Below are positions 1 through 6,470 of a stretch of DNA of 7,280 nt, in pieces (position 1 is the stretch's first letter; every line of letters begins with the position of its first letter). The translations under genes were made by a program, and so were the position numbers. The notes beneath the pieces were generated by a model, which made no database searches, was not told the DNA's origin, and saw only the letters and a program-made list of their open reading frames with translations. The DNA is from CALFXN01 sp964451935. GTDB lineage: Bacteria > Synergistota > Synergistia > Synergistales > Aminobacteriaceae. Location: positions 1-7,280 of the forward strand of contig CAYVKE010000145.1 of NCBI GenBank assembly GCA_964451935.1, read 5' to 3'.

Positions 1-110
1 AGTTTCTTGAGAGTACATCTGACGCAAGTCCTCCACAGATCCGCTTCGCGATCCGGAGTAAGGCTCCGCGGAAACATATCTTCGATGGGGGAGTCTTTTT
101 TCGGTTTCAT
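1..110 (-). CDS. Start of a small unknown protein, cut by the window edge
   Basis: An open frame runs from an ATG at 110 to the left edge without a stop, giving 36 complete codons. It begins MKPKKDSPIEDMF and continues with an acidic and polar stretch containing LWRTC and a Cys-Val-Arg-Cys motif. A GGAGGG ribosome binding site lies 6 bases before the ATG, which is the main reason for accepting the frame and this start. It follows the 72-residue gene on the same strand after about 118 bases and may belong to the same transcript. No family is recognised. A second open frame also crosses this stretch on the same strand, but it has no ATG with a good binding site and reads as arginine-rich low-complexity sequence, so it was not chosen. 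Confidence 0.55.
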   Translation of the reverse strand, partial: MKPKKDSPIEDMFPRSLTPDREADLWRTCVRCTLKK

Positions 111-228
111 GCAATACCCTCCAGTCCTGACGAGTCTGCCCTAAATACGAGCACGACCTGAATCTCCGGCGGCGCGGGCGCCTTTTTCCATCCGCTCGGG
201 GAATCGTCGCTGAATCATCCAAAGCGCG

Positions 229-447
229 CTAGAACGAATCGCGAATCTCCTCTGCGTACACCGTCAGTATCTTTTCAATGGTTTCCGCGTCGCCGGTGTA
301 CATCGCATAGCGCTCGGACATGAGGAATTTCATCTCTTCATCCGTTGCGCCCTCCCTCAGCCTCTTGGCGAGAATCATCGACATAATATCGATGGCGACA
401 TCTCGTATGATAAATTCGTCAAGAAGGCCGTCCCATTTTGAATCCAT
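229..447 (-). CDS. Small acidic helical protein of unknown function, 72 aa
   Basis: This 72-residue protein has a complete frame from ATG at 447 to TAG. A GGAGGAAGGAG stretch ends 5 bases before the ATG and is a strong ribosome binding site. The sequence is rich in Asp, Glu, Ile and Met, with no signal peptide, membrane segment or cysteine. It looks largely helical: a hydrophobic-acidic stretch at about residues 8-30 is followed by a charged segment containing ATDEEMKFL. It starts 30 bases after the stop of the dGTPase gene on the same strand and is probably cotranscribed with it, so it could be an accessory or regulator of that enzyme. That link rests only on position. No family is recognised. 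Confidence 0.7.
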   Translation of the reverse strand: MDSKWDGLLDEFIIRDVAIDIMSMILAKRLREGATDEEMKFLMSERYAMYTGDAETIEKILTVYAEEIRDSF

Positions 448-477
448 GCCTGCTCCTTCCTCCGTCCCGGAAGCCGG

Positions 478-1794
478 CTATAAACGGTCGAAGACCGAGC
501 CGGAACGCGGCTGGAAGATCATCGAGTACAGGCGCGCAGCGTATTCGTCGGTCATCCCCGCGACATAATCGCAGAGCGCGCGCATCCGCAGTTGTTCATT
601 CGTCGCGCCGGAATACTTCTTCCGTGCGGATTCGTTCAGAAAACTCTCCGGGTCTTCATGGAGCGCGGAAAAGAGCCGCTTGATGATCATTTGTCCCTTG
701 TATTCCAGAAGCTGTACGGTCTGGCTGGCGATGACCCGTTCCTGGACGAGCTTCGTCAGGAATTCGAGCGGCGTGCGCGCGTCGTCGTTCAGCGTCACGA
801 TGTATTTCAGGAGTGGCGTCTCAAAGCCGGGATTCTGTTCGACAATATCCGAGTTGGAGATGAAGAAATGCACCAGCTCGCCGATCGCGTGTTTGACGAG
901 ATACTCGCGTTCGCTGAAGAGATCTTTTCGTATTTTGCCGAGATCGATGAGATCATTCAGAATGGACGATTTGAAGCCTTCCAGAGTCTCGTTCCAGTTC
1001 TTTTCGGTGATGAGCCTGAGCGACACTGCGTCCTCGAGATCGTGAACGCCGTAGGAGATGTCGTCCGCCAGCTCCATGATCGAGGTGTCGAGCGACTTGA
1101 ACCGCGTCTTCAAGTGCTTTCCCTCTTCTTTCGGGAAGCAACTTGTCAGGAGTTTGCGTTCCGATTTCTCCAGCGGCTCGAGGATCCATTCGACGACGTC
1201 AAGCTCGTCGTCGAGATAGCACTTCGGCGGCTTGAAGCGCTTCGGATTGGAGCCGCCGGAATACGCTTCTTCGTTGCAGGCCTCGCAATAAGAGGCGGGG
1301 TACTTGAGGACTCCGAGCAACATGCGCCGCGTCGGGTCCATGCCGAAGCCGTTGGAATAGTTTTCGAGCTTCGAGAGGATCCGGAGCGTCTGGCCGTTTC
1401 CCTCGAAACCTCCGTGTTTATGCATCATCTCGTTCAGCGCTATCTCGCCGCCGTGGCCGAAGGGGGGATTGCCGATGTCGTGCGCGAGGCAGATGGCCTG
1501 GATCAGGCGGTCTTCCGGCAGAATAGCCTGTATGTCGAAGAGATCTTCTTCGGTATTTCGGCTGAGATACGTCGTGATCCCCGCGCCGACCTGCGCGACC
1601 TCCATTGAGTGCGTCAGGCGCGTCCTATAGAAATCGCTGTCGCCGAGGCCCAGAACCTGCGTCTTGTTCTGGAGGCGACGGAACGCCGCCGAATGGATCA
1701 CGCGGCCGTAGTCGTGTTCATACGGATTCCGGGGATCGTTCTCCTTTGCGCTTTTCTTTCCCGAACGGCGGCGTTGCCAGAGTTCATCAGACAT
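478..1794 (-). CDS. dgt: dGTPase-family dNTP triphosphohydrolase (HD domain)
   Basis: Enzymes of this family split dGTP, and in many members other dNTPs, into the deoxynucleoside and triphosphate, so they act on the cytoplasmic dNTP pool. The 438-residue protein carries the family hallmarks: HSAAFRRLQNKTQV (34-47), a DFYRTRLTHS segment with metal-ligand His62, the HD pair His105-Asp106 inside HDIGNPPFGHGGE, and an ADDISYGVHDLEDA segment with the last predicted ligand, Asp244 or Asp245. A segment at 170-192 holds Cys170, Cys173 and Cys192; their role is unclear. The C-terminus (about 400-438) has a CDYVAGMTDEYA motif I associate with the longer dGTPase group. The start at 1794 has AAGGAG 8 bases upstream and its own sigma-70 promoter. 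Full length and intact. Known members serve housekeeping or antiphage dNTP depletion; the sequence alone cannot separate these roles. The family call is firm, the substrate is inferred. Confidence 0.95.
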   Translation of the reverse strand: MSDELWQRRRSGKKSAKENDPRNPYEHDYGRVIHSAAFRRLQNKTQVLGLGDSDFYRTRLTHSMEVAQVGAGITTYLSRNTEEDLFDIQAILPEDRLIQAICLAHDIGNPPFGHGGEIALNEMMHKHGGFEGNGQTLRILSKLENYSNGFGMDPTRRMLLGVLKYPASYCEACNEEAYSGGSNPKRFKPPKCYLDDELDVVEWILEPLEKSERKLLTSCFPKEEGKHLKTRFKSLDTSIMELADDISYGVHDLEDAVSLRLITEKNWNETLEGFKSSILNDLIDLGKIRKDLFSEREYLVKHAIGELVHFFISNSDIVEQNPGFETPLLKYIVTLNDDARTPLEFLTKLVQERVIASQTVQLLEYKGQMIIKRLFSALHEDPESFLNESARKKYSGATNEQLRMRALCDYVAGMTDEYAARLYSMIFQPRSGSVFDRL

Positions 1795-1826
1795 TGGGCC
1801 AGCTCCTTGAAAGAGATATTATGGAA

Positions 1827-1855
1827 ATTATATGATGCAAATTTATAATCGTCAA
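1827..1855 (-). promoter_or_regulatory. Sigma-70 promoter of dgt with AT-rich upstream region
   Basis: Reading the minus strand, TTGACG (1855-1850) is followed by exactly 17 bases and then a perfect TATAAT (1832-1827). Transcription would begin near 1820, about 26 bases before the dgt start codon. The sequence just upstream, about 1856-1895, is very AT-rich and contains TTTAATTAAA, consistent with an UP element. This is the best promoter in the window, and it shows that dgt need not depend on transcription from the AAA+ gene before it. Confidence 0.85.
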
Positions 1856-1923
1856 CAATGTTTAATTAAAATGCTGTAATTATAGTTCTTTTCGTACTTC
1901 ATGGATTTATTCTCCAGGCTGTC

Positions 1924-1968
1924 CGTCGAAGAAGGACGCCCCGTTTGCACGAGGGCCCTTCTTCGACG
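1924..1968 (-). terminator. Long hairpin after the AAA+ gene; possible terminator without U-tract
   Basis: A perfect 12-bp inverted repeat (1924-1935 with 1957-1968, arm CGTCGAAGAAGG) encloses a loop that can itself pair through CCC/GGG and CGT/ACG around a TTGC tip. It lies 30 bases past the stop of the ClpA-like gene and upstream of the dgt promoter, where a terminator or 3'-end stabiliser would be expected. Neither strand has a T-run after the stem, so classical intrinsic termination is not shown. The structure is certain; the function is inferred. Confidence 0.5.
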
Positions 1969-1997
1969 CCGCAGGCGGCAGAACCGTCGTTACAGGA

Positions 1998-4061
1998 TCA
2001 TTGAGAGCCCCCTTGTGACGCCGTTCCGCCGGGCGCGGGTTCCGGCTCCTGCGCGGTGTGCGCCGTCACGTTGTTCTCCGTGACGGAGAGCGTGAAGCGC
2101 CGTTCCGTCAAGCCTTCGTCGGATCGCATGAAGCGGGCCATCGGCAGCTTGACGAGTTTCCGAACGGTTCGGACGATGCCGCGAGCTCCATACCGCGTGA
2201 CGTTGGAACGCTCGATAACGAGACTCCTGACGTCGTCGCCGACCGTTGCGGAGTACCCTTTCCTCTCGGCGGTCCGGACCGCTTCCGCGATGCGAATATC
2301 GACGATCCGCCCCATGTCCCCCTTGCCGAGTTGATTAAAGAGGACGACGCTGTCGAACCGGTTCAGAATCTCAGGCGCGAAAAACTTCGACAGGAAAAGC
2401 CGCGCCTTGCCGTCCGTGTCTTCGTACGCGGTTTTCGGGTCAGAGCTGAATCCGATAGCCGCCTGCCTTGTCCCGATCGCCCCCTCTTCCGTGAAAGCCG
2501 CGTTTGTCGTCATCACGACGACTGCGTTGGCGCAGTTCACCGTTTCGCCCTGTCCGTCGGTGAGGCGTCCCTCGTCGAGAAGCTGCATGAAGACAAGTTG
2601 AACATCTCTATGCGCCTTCTCGAATTCGTCGACGAGGATCAGGGAGTCCGGTCTGGTGCGGAGGCGTTCGGTCAGGACCCCGCCCTTTCCATAACCGACG
2701 TAACCGGGGGACGATCCGATAAGGCGAGAGAGGCCCATCGAATCGGAGTATTCGGTCATGTCGAGCGTGATGAAGCTGTCCTTGTCTCCGAAGATCGCCG
2801 ATGCGGTCGCCTTCGCCGTCTCGGACTTTCCAACTCCCGTGGGCCCGGCGAAGAGAAGCGACGCCGGTTTATTCGTCGGGGCCATGTCCGTTTCGCGAAG
2901 CACAAAAACGTCGCAGACGGAACGGATGGCTTCTTCCTGTCCGATTATGCGTTCGCGAAGCGTGTTCTCGAGCGTGCGCATCCGTGCGTGCGAGTCTTCC
3001 CGCCCGGCGAGGGAGATGTGGGTCATGTCGGAAACGCAGTCGCGGATGTCGACCGCCGTCACGGTGTCGCGGCCTTTCATCACGCTCCTGCTGCACGTGC
3101 TGTCGAGGACGTCGAACGCCTTGTCCGGCAGTCGGCGCGCCGTGATGTATCGAGCGCTTGTCCGGACGGCTTCGACGATCGCTTCCGGTTCGATCCGGAG
3201 GCCGTGATGCGCCTCGTATCGGCCGGCGTTGGCTTTGAGCGCCTCGATGCTCGCCTCATCGGACAGCTCGGGAACGTCGATGATCTCGAAGCGACGCTCT
3301 AGCGCCGCGTCGGCGCGGACAAGTTCCCGGAATTCGCTGCGGGTGGTGGCTCCGATCAGACGGATGCCCCCGCGCGCGATTTCGGGCTTGAGGAGGTCGG
3401 CCATCCCCGGGATGCTCATGACGACGTGGAATTCGTCGATGAAGAGGATGACGTTTCCCACGGCTTGGCATTCCTTGAGGAGCCGCCGCAGTGTTTCCGC
3501 GAGGATTCCGTTTTGTGCAAGCGTCTTGAGTTGGTCGGGCTTCAACTGGACGACGCGCGCGTCTTTCAGGCGACCTTTGAGTTCTTCTCTGGCGGTGCGC
3601 GCGGCGAGCTCTTCGGCGATGGCGCTCTTGCCGACGCCGGCATCGCCCGTGAGAATCGCGTTTCCCTTCCCCTCGCGCAGAAGGGTGATGATGATTGCGG
3701 TTACGATCTCATCCCGCCCGATCGTTTTGGGAAGCGGCTCTCCGTTTGCGATCATCTGCGCCATTCGCGCCGTGAGATCGATTCCGACGGAGTCGAAAAT
3801 CGAAACGGGCTTGACGGCCGTCGACGTCGCCGCGGAGGCGGATGCCGCGTCACCCTTGTTTTGATCCGTTTCAAGGCAATTCGCGAAGTATTTCCGGGCG
3901 TTGTCCGTGAGCGGCAGGGGAACGCCCCCTGAGAAAACCTTCTTGTCGATTGATGACTTCACCTTCTTGATATGGGCGAAGGTGATCTTTTTCGCGCCCG
4001 CCTTTCTCGCGAGATCGGCCGCAATGCGTTGAATCGTCAGAGTCTCATGGCTCGGGATCAT
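1998..4061 (-). CDS. ClpA-like AAA+ unfoldase with two ATPase domains and no Clp N-domain
   Basis: Clp/Hsp100 ATPases are hexamers that use ATP to thread proteins through a central pore. This 687-residue protein has both AAA+ domains. Domain 1: Walker A GDAGVGKS (139-146), Walker B FIDE (Asp209-Glu210), sensor GATT (237-240), Arg256/Arg257, and an RRLPDKAFD sensor-2 helix near 309-317. Domain 2: Walker A GPTGVGKS (406-413), pore loop GYVGYGKGG (453-461), Walker B LVDE (Asp478-Glu479), MTTN sensor (Asn520), Arg568 and YGARG sensor 2 (Arg627). It lacks the double Clp N-repeat, having about 90 unrelated residues instead, and lacks a ClpB middle domain, so it is closest to ClpA. IGF (536-538) sits where ClpA has its ClpP-docking loop. 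The usual KYRG pore loop of domain 1 reads AQNG (182-185). AGGAGG lies 8 bases before the ATG. It follows the coupling-protein-like gene by 37 bases. No clpP is in view. Confidence 0.93.
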   Translation of the reverse strand: MIPSHETLTIQRIAADLARKAGAKKITFAHIKKVKSSIDKKVFSGGVPLPLTDNARKYFANCLETDQNKGDAASASAATSTAVKPVSIFDSVGIDLTARMAQMIANGEPLPKTIGRDEIVTAIIITLLREGKGNAILTGDAGVGKSAIAEELAARTAREELKGRLKDARVVQLKPDQLKTLAQNGILAETLRRLLKECQAVGNVILFIDEFHVVMSIPGMADLLKPEIARGGIRLIGATTRSEFRELVRADAALERRFEIIDVPELSDEASIEALKANAGRYEAHHGLRIEPEAIVEAVRTSARYITARRLPDKAFDVLDSTCSRSVMKGRDTVTAVDIRDCVSDMTHISLAGREDSHARMRTLENTLRERIIGQEEAIRSVCDVFVLRETDMAPTNKPASLLFAGPTGVGKSETAKATASAIFGDKDSFITLDMTEYSDSMGLSRLIGSSPGYVGYGKGGVLTERLRTRPDSLILVDEFEKAHRDVQLVFMQLLDEGRLTDGQGETVNCANAVVVMTTNAAFTEEGAIGTRQAAIGFSSDPKTAYEDTDGKARLFLSKFFAPEILNRFDSVVLFNQLGKGDMGRIVDIRIAEAVRTAERKGYSATVGDDVRSLVIERSNVTRYGARGIVRTVRKLVKLPMARFMRSDEGLTERRFTLSVTENNVTAHTAQEPEPAPGGTASQGGSQ

Positions 4062-4081
4062 CGTGGTTTCCTCCTTTTTTT

Positions 4082-4094
4082 CCGGCGTCGCCGG
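4082..4094 (-). repeat. Small GC palindrome in the gap before the AAA+ gene
   Basis: The 13 bases CCGGCGTCGCCGG form a short perfect hairpin in the 37-base gap between the stop of the coupling-protein-like gene and the AGGAGG site (4075-4070) of the AAA+ gene. On the transcribed strand it is followed by A-rich rather than T-rich sequence, so it is not an intrinsic terminator. It could affect mRNA processing or relative translation of the two genes. That role is a guess. Confidence 0.35.
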
Positions 4095-4098
4095 GGTG

Positions 4099-5355
4099 TC
4101 AGAGCGTAAACTCCTGAAGGAAGATGTCCGATTCGGACGTTTCCTCGGGCGCTTCTTCGGCTTCCTCGTATCTTTTCCGGATGTACGCTCCCTCTGTTTC
4201 CATCAATGAAAGGGACGGCGTGCGAAACTGCTTCCGTTCGGGCGTCGGATCTCCCGGCGCGATTTCCTCCGGCATGTCGACAAGTTCAAAACCCGAGGGG
4301 GAGAGGAAGATCGCTTTTTTCTCGTCGAGTTCATCGGGAGCCTCCGCCGGAAGTCTCGTGAGGCGCCCGGAGGCTTCGCCGGTTACATTCTTCACGACGG
4401 ATGCAAAGTCTCTGAGCATCTCCGCGTCTCTCGTATGTCCCCAGGTCATGCTCTTTGGAGCGATTCCGGTCGCCTGGTTGGGAAAGCCTCCGGTCCGACG
4501 CGCCGTCCAGATAAGATCCCAGCCCGAAGAACTCTCGGAGTTTCCGCAATCCGAAAGCTCGATGATGCTCTCTTCGCGCCACGATTCGAGATCGGCCGCG
4601 ACGATCGTCCCTTCCGGGAAATTGACGAAGGCGCTTTCCAGAATCAGACGGACAGCCTTGAGCGGCAACGCGGAGACGTCGATGAAGAGCGGACGGCCGG
4701 AGAGAGCGGGGAAGACGGGCTCGGAATACAGGCCGCTGAATGCTTTCAGGCAGTCGACATACGGCGACAGGCTCGCGATGATGCAATTGGCGGTGACCGA
4801 GGAGTTCCGTCCGATCAGCTTCATGATCGTCGCTTTCGAGTCTTCGTTTTCGATGCCGTCCAGCCAGTCAGGCGGGTCGAACGTGGTCTTTCTCATATCG
4901 TCCGTCTTTGAATCCGAAAGATCGTTGAAAAGCCCGAGAAGTCCGCCCGAGACATTTCGCTCGCCGATTCCGGCGGAATTCGCATACACGCGCATCGATG
5001 TGAGGAGAAGAGCCGAGAGGAGCTGACGCGCGCATTTCTCCCACCAGCTCTTATCTCCCGAGTTCCTGACTTCCCTGTCGCTGATGAAGAGCTGCGCAAG
5101 GTGGTCGGATGCCTGGACCGCAGTCATGCCGGCGAAGCGTCCTCCCATGAACTCCGAGAGCGGATCGATCCGCGTGGAGTTCTCGCATCCGGGCATAATG
5201 AACGGATCGCCGGTCCGGTAGATCCCTTTCCAAGAATCCGCTTTGCTGAACAAAAAGATCGTTGTCGTGTTCTCCCGAAGGACATTGAGAACCTCTGCGA
5301 GGTAGCCTCTGCGCCGAAGATCCGTTCCTCCGAGAAAGCCTGCGGTTTCTTTCAT
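4099..5355 (-). CDS. VirD4/TraG-like protein lacking the P-loop region
   Basis: Type IV coupling proteins are membrane-anchored ATPases that feed DNA or protein into conjugation and type IV secretion channels. This 418-residue protein resembles the part of that family after the Walker A and DPKGE region. It opens with KETAGFL and RRRGYLAEVLNV (like the family's 'TAGYLRxxGYxVxVLNL'), then has IDPL (63-66, like NPLD), a SWWEKCARQLLSALLL segment (103-118, like the family's FW..AA..LL.AL), a weak Walker B-like IVAADLES (251-258) and ARRTGG (285-290, like the ARSRG helix). The C-terminal tail is acidic (about 396-410). No GxxGxGK motif or membrane segment is present. An in-frame stop at 5394-5392 and a GGGAGG site 8 bases before the ATG support this start, so it is not simply miscalled. 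It may be a truncated, re-started descendant or a divergent partner. The match is by remembered patterns, so the family call is moderate. Confidence 0.5.
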   Translation of the reverse strand: MKETAGFLGGTDLRRRGYLAEVLNVLRENTTTIFLFSKADSWKGIYRTGDPFIMPGCENSTRIDPLSEFMGGRFAGMTAVQASDHLAQLFISDREVRNSGDKSWWEKCARQLLSALLLTSMRVYANSAGIGERNVSGGLLGLFNDLSDSKTDDMRKTTFDPPDWLDGIENEDSKATIMKLIGRNSSVTANCIIASLSPYVDCLKAFSGLYSEPVFPALSGRPLFIDVSALPLKAVRLILESAFVNFPEGTIVAADLESWREESIIELSDCGNSESSSGWDLIWTARRTGGFPNQATGIAPKSMTWGHTRDAEMLRDFASVVKNVTGEASGRLTRLPAEAPDELDEKKAIFLSPSGFELVDMPEEIAPGDPTPERKQFRTPSLSLMETEGAYIRKRYEEAEEAPEETSESDIFLQEFTL

Positions 5356-5393
5356 CGCTGTCGCCTCCCGTTCGTATTGTGTTCCGTGATTTC

Positions 5394-5431
5394 ATCCTAC
5401 GACCGGGAGACGGACCTTATCTGCGTTTTAC
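5394..5431 (-). promoter_or_regulatory. Putative promoter/operator of the coupling-protein-like gene (copy 1 of shared layout)
   Basis: On the minus strand, GTAAAACGCAGA (5431-5420) is followed after 20 bases by TAGGAT (5399-5394), which matches the TATAAT consensus at four of six positions. There is no TTGACA-like box 17 bases before it. The same 12-mer and a matching TACGAT occur at identical distances from the start codon upstream of the phosphoesterase gene. The 12-mer may be an activator or repressor site overlapping a poor -35 region. It begins just past the terminator-like hairpin of the preceding gene, where a new transcription unit would be expected. Confidence 0.5.
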
Positions 5432-5446
5432 TCCCACCAAAATTCG

Positions 5447-5476
5447 GGGGATCCTGCCGGATGTGGCAGGATCCCC
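5447..5476 (-). terminator. Hairpin terminator-like structure after the phosphoesterase gene
   Basis: A perfect 12-bp stem (5447-5458 with 5465-5476, arm GGGGATCCTGCC) closes a 6-base loop. It begins 8 bases past the phosphoesterase stop codon. On the transcribed strand the stem is followed by CGAATTTTGG, a weak T-tract of four. Position and stem strength suit a transcription terminator separating this gene from the next one, which has its own putative promoter immediately downstream. Confidence 0.65.
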
Positions 5477-5484
5477 TCGTTGCG

Positions 5485-6297
5485 CTACGTTTCTTCGGTT
5501 TCGGAATCATCGTTCGCGACGGGGTAGCGGCTTCCCGTGAACCCGAGGCGGACGCGGGAGCTGCCGTGGAAGACGACGGAATCTTTGTAGACGCCGCCGT
5601 CGCTGTCGGGCGTGATCCGGACGAAGTCCTGGTAGAGCAGTCGGATGCGCTTTCCGGCGTGGTCCTTGTGATAATGGCCGACGAACCATCGCCTGAAAGC
5701 GAGGCAGCGATACACGTAATCGAGGTATCGGGCGACCGCGTCGTTCTGGTAATAATAGGGTAGGTTGTTTTCCGGAAAGGCGCCGCACGGACCGGCGTGC
5801 GTGAGAACGTAATCCACGGTGAAGTCCCTCGCGGCGAGGGCCTCGAGTCCTCGCTTCTCGTCGGCCCGGGAGAGCATCTCCTCGTCGAACCAGGTGACGC
5901 CCCGCACGCGCATCGCGCGGTCGATGCTCAACGCCCCGCCCATGCACCAGAAGGTCGTTCCGCCGATGTCGTAGACGCGCCCGCGTCTGAGGTGGAGGAC
6001 GTTCGGCGCGATCACGCCAACGTCCGCGCCCCAGCGATTCGCGGTCGGCATGGAGGCGAGCGCCGGGAAACACTCGTGGTTGCCGTCGATGAACGCGGTC
6101 GTCCAAGGCTTGGCCGCAAGACCGGCGATGATCTCTTTTTCCCTCTCGTCCGCCATCCACGGCAGGGCGAAGTCGCCAAGAACCACGACGACATCCTCCG
6201 GCGTGAGCGTTCGCAACTGGGGAAACGCATGGACATTGTCCAGGATTCGATGCACCTCGATCGTTCCGTGCGTGTCCCCCGTGATATAGATATTCAT
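5485..6297 (-). CDS. Calcineurin-like metallophosphoesterase
   Basis: This family uses two metal ions to hydrolyse phosphate mono- or diesters, in proteins, nucleotides or nucleic acids. All its metal-binding blocks are present in the 270 residues: GDTHG (Asp8, His10), GDF (Asp42), GNHE (Asn73, His74), a THAG segment (His167) and GHYH (His208, His210). The spacing is normal, and no signal peptide or membrane segment is seen, so it should be cytoplasmic. The last 15 or so residues are hydrophilic and acidic. The ATG at 6297 is chosen because the protein begins directly at the first beta-strand (MNIYITGD); a GAGGAGG site lies 11 bases upstream, slightly far. It is probably transcribed alone, from the element at 6336-6373 to the hairpin at 5447-5476. 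The substrate cannot be read from the sequence. Confidence 0.93.
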   Translation of the reverse strand: MNIYITGDTHGTIEVHRILDNVHAFPQLRTLTPEDVVVVLGDFALPWMADEREKEIIAGLAAKPWTTAFIDGNHECFPALASMPTANRWGADVGVIAPNVLHLRRGRVYDIGGTTFWCMGGALSIDRAMRVRGVTWFDEEMLSRADEKRGLEALAARDFTVDYVLTHAGPCGAFPENNLPYYYQNDAVARYLDYVYRCLAFRRWFVGHYHKDHAGKRIRLLYQDFVRITPDSDGGVYKDSVVFHGSSRVRLGFTGSRYPVANDDSETEET

Positions 6298-6335
6298 TGA
6301 GCGATCCGCCTCCTCGTTTTTGGTATATATGCGAC

Positions 6336-6373
6336 ATCGTATAGCGACGGAGGAGGGGCTTTCTGCGTTTTAC
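6336..6373 (-). promoter_or_regulatory. Putative promoter/operator of the phosphoesterase gene (copy 2 of shared layout)
   Basis: On the minus strand, GTAAAACGCAGA (6373-6362) is followed after 20 bases by TACGAT (6341-6336), a four-of-six match to TATAAT. The 12-mer starts 76 bases and ends 65 bases before the ATG, exactly as in copy 1. The 12-mer is flanked by GGGAGG on one side and CCCCTCC on the other, which can pair into a short stem, so an RNA-level role is also possible. It lies in the divergent region shared with the hicB-like gene. Confidence 0.5.
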
Positions 6374-6417
6374 CCTCCCGGATTTTCAAACGGTTTCATT
6401 GCCGTATGGCGATGCCT

Positions 6418-6446
6418 TTGACCTATATTATAATATATGTTATTGT
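6418..6446 (+). promoter_or_regulatory. Candidate sigma-70 promoter of the hicB-like gene
   Basis: TTGACC (6418-6423), a 17-base spacer and TATTGT (6441-6446) form a plausible promoter 25 bases before the ATG. The spacer is AT-rich and itself contains a perfect TATAAT (6429-6434), but that box has no good -35 at normal spacing. The alternating A/T tract TATATTATAATATAT could also be a DNA-binding or easily melted site. Confidence 0.5.
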
Positions 6447-6470
6447 GCCGATGGTCCCGGAGGTGAAAAT

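Noticed and set aside
144..191. Short minus-strand frame MEKGARAAG... (about 16 codons) between the two leftmost genes
   Set aside because: It is very short, low-complexity and lacks a ribosome binding site.
592..1608. Long plus-strand open frame (338 codons) opposite dgt
   Set aside because: It lies wholly antisense to a gene with full family motifs, and its Arg/Val/Phe/Glu-rich product is typical of the mirror frame of GC-rich coding DNA.
2058..3302. Plus-strand open frame (414 codons) opposite the AAA+ gene
   Set aside because: It is antisense to the Walker and sensor motifs of the real gene, with composition dominated by Arg, Val, Asp and Phe and no recognisable motif.
4124..5026. Plus-strand open frame (300 codons) opposite the coupling-protein-like gene
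   Set aside because: It is Ser/Arg-rich and has no motif. The minus-strand frame has a ribosome binding site and family-like segments.
5356..5484. Search for the missing P-loop half of the coupling-protein-like gene just upstream
   Set aside because: The in-frame stop at 5394-5392, the hairpin and the phosphoesterase gene leave no room, and no GxxGxGK motif appears in any frame there.
5507..6337. Minus-strand open frame (276 codons) overlapping the phosphoesterase gene in another frame
   Set aside because: The frame at 5485-6297 contains all metal-binding motifs; this one is Arg/His/Pro-rich shadow sequence.
6399..6470. Upstream TTG extension of the hicB-like protein by 24 residues
   Set aside because: There is no ribosome binding site, it overlaps the promoter-like AT tract, and the ATG at 6471 has GGAGGTG and starts at the normal HicB N-terminus.
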